A stretch of DNA of 64,000 bases from Comamonas fluminis. Its GTDB lineage: Bacteria; Pseudomonadota; Gammaproteobacteria; Burkholderiales; Burkholderiaceae_C. Positions 63,141 to 64,000 of this stretch are shown here, piece by piece (the stretch's first letter is position 1; each line of letters starts with the position of its first letter). A program made the position numbers and the translations under genes. Where the stretch lies: contig NZ_CP066783.1 of assembly GCF_019186805.1 (NCBI RefSeq), forward strand, positions 673,501-737,500, read 5' to 3'. The notes under the pieces are model-generated. The model did not search any database. It was not told the origin of the DNA and saw only the letters and a list, made by a program, of their open reading frames with translations.

Positions 63141-63156
63141 ATGGAGTGCAAACCGG

Positions 63157-63330
63157 CTAGCTGACGGCGCCAATGCCCAGCAGGGCCAGCACGACAAAGA
63201 TCACGGCAATGGCAATAAAGATAAAGAACAATATCTTGGCAATGCCAGCCGCACCGGCTGCCACGCCTGTAAAGCCGAAGACACCAGCAACCAGCGAGAT
63301 GACGGCAAAGATGATGGCCCACTTGAGCAT
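63157..63330 (-). CDS. DUF1328 family small membrane protein
   Basis: 57 residues: [16 protein letters not shown], then [16 protein letters not shown] and [18 protein letters not shown]. Two membrane helices separated by a Gly/Ala-rich turn, as in DUF1328 (YtjA-like). AAGGAGT lies just upstream of the ATG. Known relatives are stress-linked; the role is unknown. Confidence 0.85.
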   Translation of the reverse strand: MLKWAIIFAVISLVAGVFGFTGVAAGAAGIAKILFFIFIAIAVIFVVLALLGIGAVS

Positions 63331-63473
63331 AAAGACTCCTTGTTTGCGTTGATAAGCAAGGCTAGGCGGTGTCGGACGATGGGGCAGTGCGTCTTTTTGG
63401 CGTCTTTTCGTAGGTTCAGACCGAAAATAAAAAAAGCCACTCGAAAGTGGCTTTTTGAGGTGAGGCTTTTGAA
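63331..63473. other. Non-coding gap containing the metK-side terminator
   Basis: 143 bp without a gene. The DUF1328 promoter should be on its left. 63431-63456 is a hairpin (AAAAGCCACT/AGTGGCTTTT) with a minus-strand T run, apparently the ancestral metK terminator. Confidence 0.55.
63431..63456 (-). terminator. Intrinsic terminator for metK
   Basis: On the minus strand AAAAGCCACT and AGTGGCTTTT enclose CGA-like loop, followed by TTTTTTTATTTT. Confidence 0.85.
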
Positions 63474-63518
63474 TTACTTCAGACCGGCTGCTGCACGCAG
63501 TTCCGCAGCCTTATCGGT
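63474..63518 (-). pseudogene. Displaced second copy of the metK 3' end
   Basis: The minus strand encodes [14 protein letters not shown] and stop, the same as the last residues of metK ([15 protein letters not shown]), but with many synonymous changes. It has no start and is separated from the working metK stop by 88 bp. It sits next to the terminator, where the original metK tail would be expected. Confidence 0.75.
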
Positions 63519-63606
63519 TCGTTGGCTGCGGCACGGGCCTTGTGGCCCTTCACTTCGCTGCGCGAAATGAGCCTGCGCCGAAAGCCGGACAAGCTCACTT
63601 CGTTCG
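63519..63606. repeat. 88-bp insert between the two metK tails
   Basis: GC-rich with short inverted pieces (GGGCCTTGTGGCCC) and TTCGCTGCGCGAA. It begins and ends near CGTTCG-type sequence (GGTTCGTTGGCT at left, TTCGTTCGTTAG at right). It looks like a small repeat or recombination scar. Confidence 0.5.
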
Positions 63607-64000
63607 TTAGCCTTTCAGGCCTGCAGCTGCGCGAAGCTCCGCTGCCTTGTCCGTCTTTTCCCACGTAAATTCAGGCTCTTCGCGGCCAAAGTGGCCATAG
63701 GCAGCGGTCTTGCTGTAGATGGGGCGCAGCAGGTCCAGCATCTGGATGATGCCCTTGGGGCGCAGGTCAAAGTGCGCAGCCACCAGCTTGGCGATTTCCG
63801 CATCGGGAATCACGCCGGTACCTTCGGTGTACACAGTGATGTTCATGGGGCGGGCCACGCCAATGGCGTAGCTGACCTGAATCTGGCACTGGCGGGCCAG
63901 ACCAGCAGCCACAATGTTCTTGGCCACATAGCGGGCTGCGTAGGCTGCCGAGCGGTCCACCTTGGTTGGGTCTTTACCCGAGAAAGCACCGCCGCCGTGA
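63607..64000 (-). CDS. metK: S-adenosylmethionine synthetase (5' part beyond window)
   Basis: 131 C-terminal residues are visible; the frame is open to the right edge. Conserved [20 protein letters not shown] and the segment [19 protein letters not shown] are MetK. It makes SAM from methionine and ATP. The C-terminal GLKG ends one residue later than the displaced tail copy. Confidence 0.95.
   Translation of the reverse strand, partial: HGGGAFSGKDPTKVDRSAAYAARYVAKNIVAAGLARQCQIQVSYAIGVARPMNITVYTEGTGVIPDAEIAKLVAAHFDLRPKGIIQMLDLLRPIYSKTAAYGHFGREEPEFTWEKTDKAAELRAAAGLKG

Overview
The window looks like chromosomal DNA of a Comamonadaceae betaproteobacterium, most likely Comamonas. Supporting evidence: high GC, an Omp32-type porin, a class I betaproteobacterial groESL operon with CIRCE, a paired cphA/cphA' cyanophycin locus, H-NS of the Burkholderiales type, and the short AAGCGCT..CAGCTAT intergenic repeats I associate with this family. 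Species assignment is inference. No tRNA, rRNA or CRISPR array was seen.

Layout. (1) 1-11.3 kb: an organosulfur region. A cysteine dioxygenase-like gene and a multi-domain rhodanese (cut by the left edge) read leftward. Divergently, a run of nine genes encodes an SsuABC-like importer, a membrane cytochrome c, an SsuD-like flavin monooxygenase, a class II aldolase, an acyl-CoA dehydrogenase/DszC-like flavoprotein, a 2-hydroxyacid dehydrogenase and a second binding protein. (2) 11.4-19.3 kb: cyanophycin synthesis, with full-length CphA, a shorter CphA' whose Mur-ligase P-loop is lost, and a divergent ABC exporter plus DUF1854 protein. (3) 19.4-33.4 kb: accessory and housekeeping genes: an IS5-family element, an EF-hand protein, a 5'-nucleotidase, DUF4148, gspF, SDR, GST, WYL regulator, luciferase-like oxidoreductase, two paralogous lipoproteins and a LuxR-type regulator. 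(4) 33.4-43.6 kb: the type II secretion operon gspG-H-I-J-K-L-M-N-D-E with divergent gspC; its gspF lies about 9 kb away.

(5) 43.6-53.3 kb: cobC-cobS, ilvA, a candidate small RNA, an OsmC protein, coq7, two porins (the second clearly AT-rich) and groES-groEL under a heat-shock sigma-32-like promoter and CIRCE. (6) 53.4-56.4 kb: a large soluble protein with two Cache-like sensor modules and a terminal CheW domain, then an H-NS-like gene. (7) 56.6-63.1 kb: NAD salvage: NMN adenylyltransferase-Nudix, NAD synthetase, PncB, a nicotinamidase-like hydrolase and the divergent regulator NrtR with a palindromic operator candidate. (8) The right edge holds a DUF1328 protein and the 3' part of metK, followed by a second, divergent copy of the last metK codons.

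The least expected signals are repeat-driven remodelling of genes (GC-rich repeats coding the leaders of GspJ and GspK; short repeats inside cobC and possibly gspE), the double-Cache CheW protein, the P-loop-less CphA', the duplicated metK tail and the candidate sRNA upstream of ilvA.
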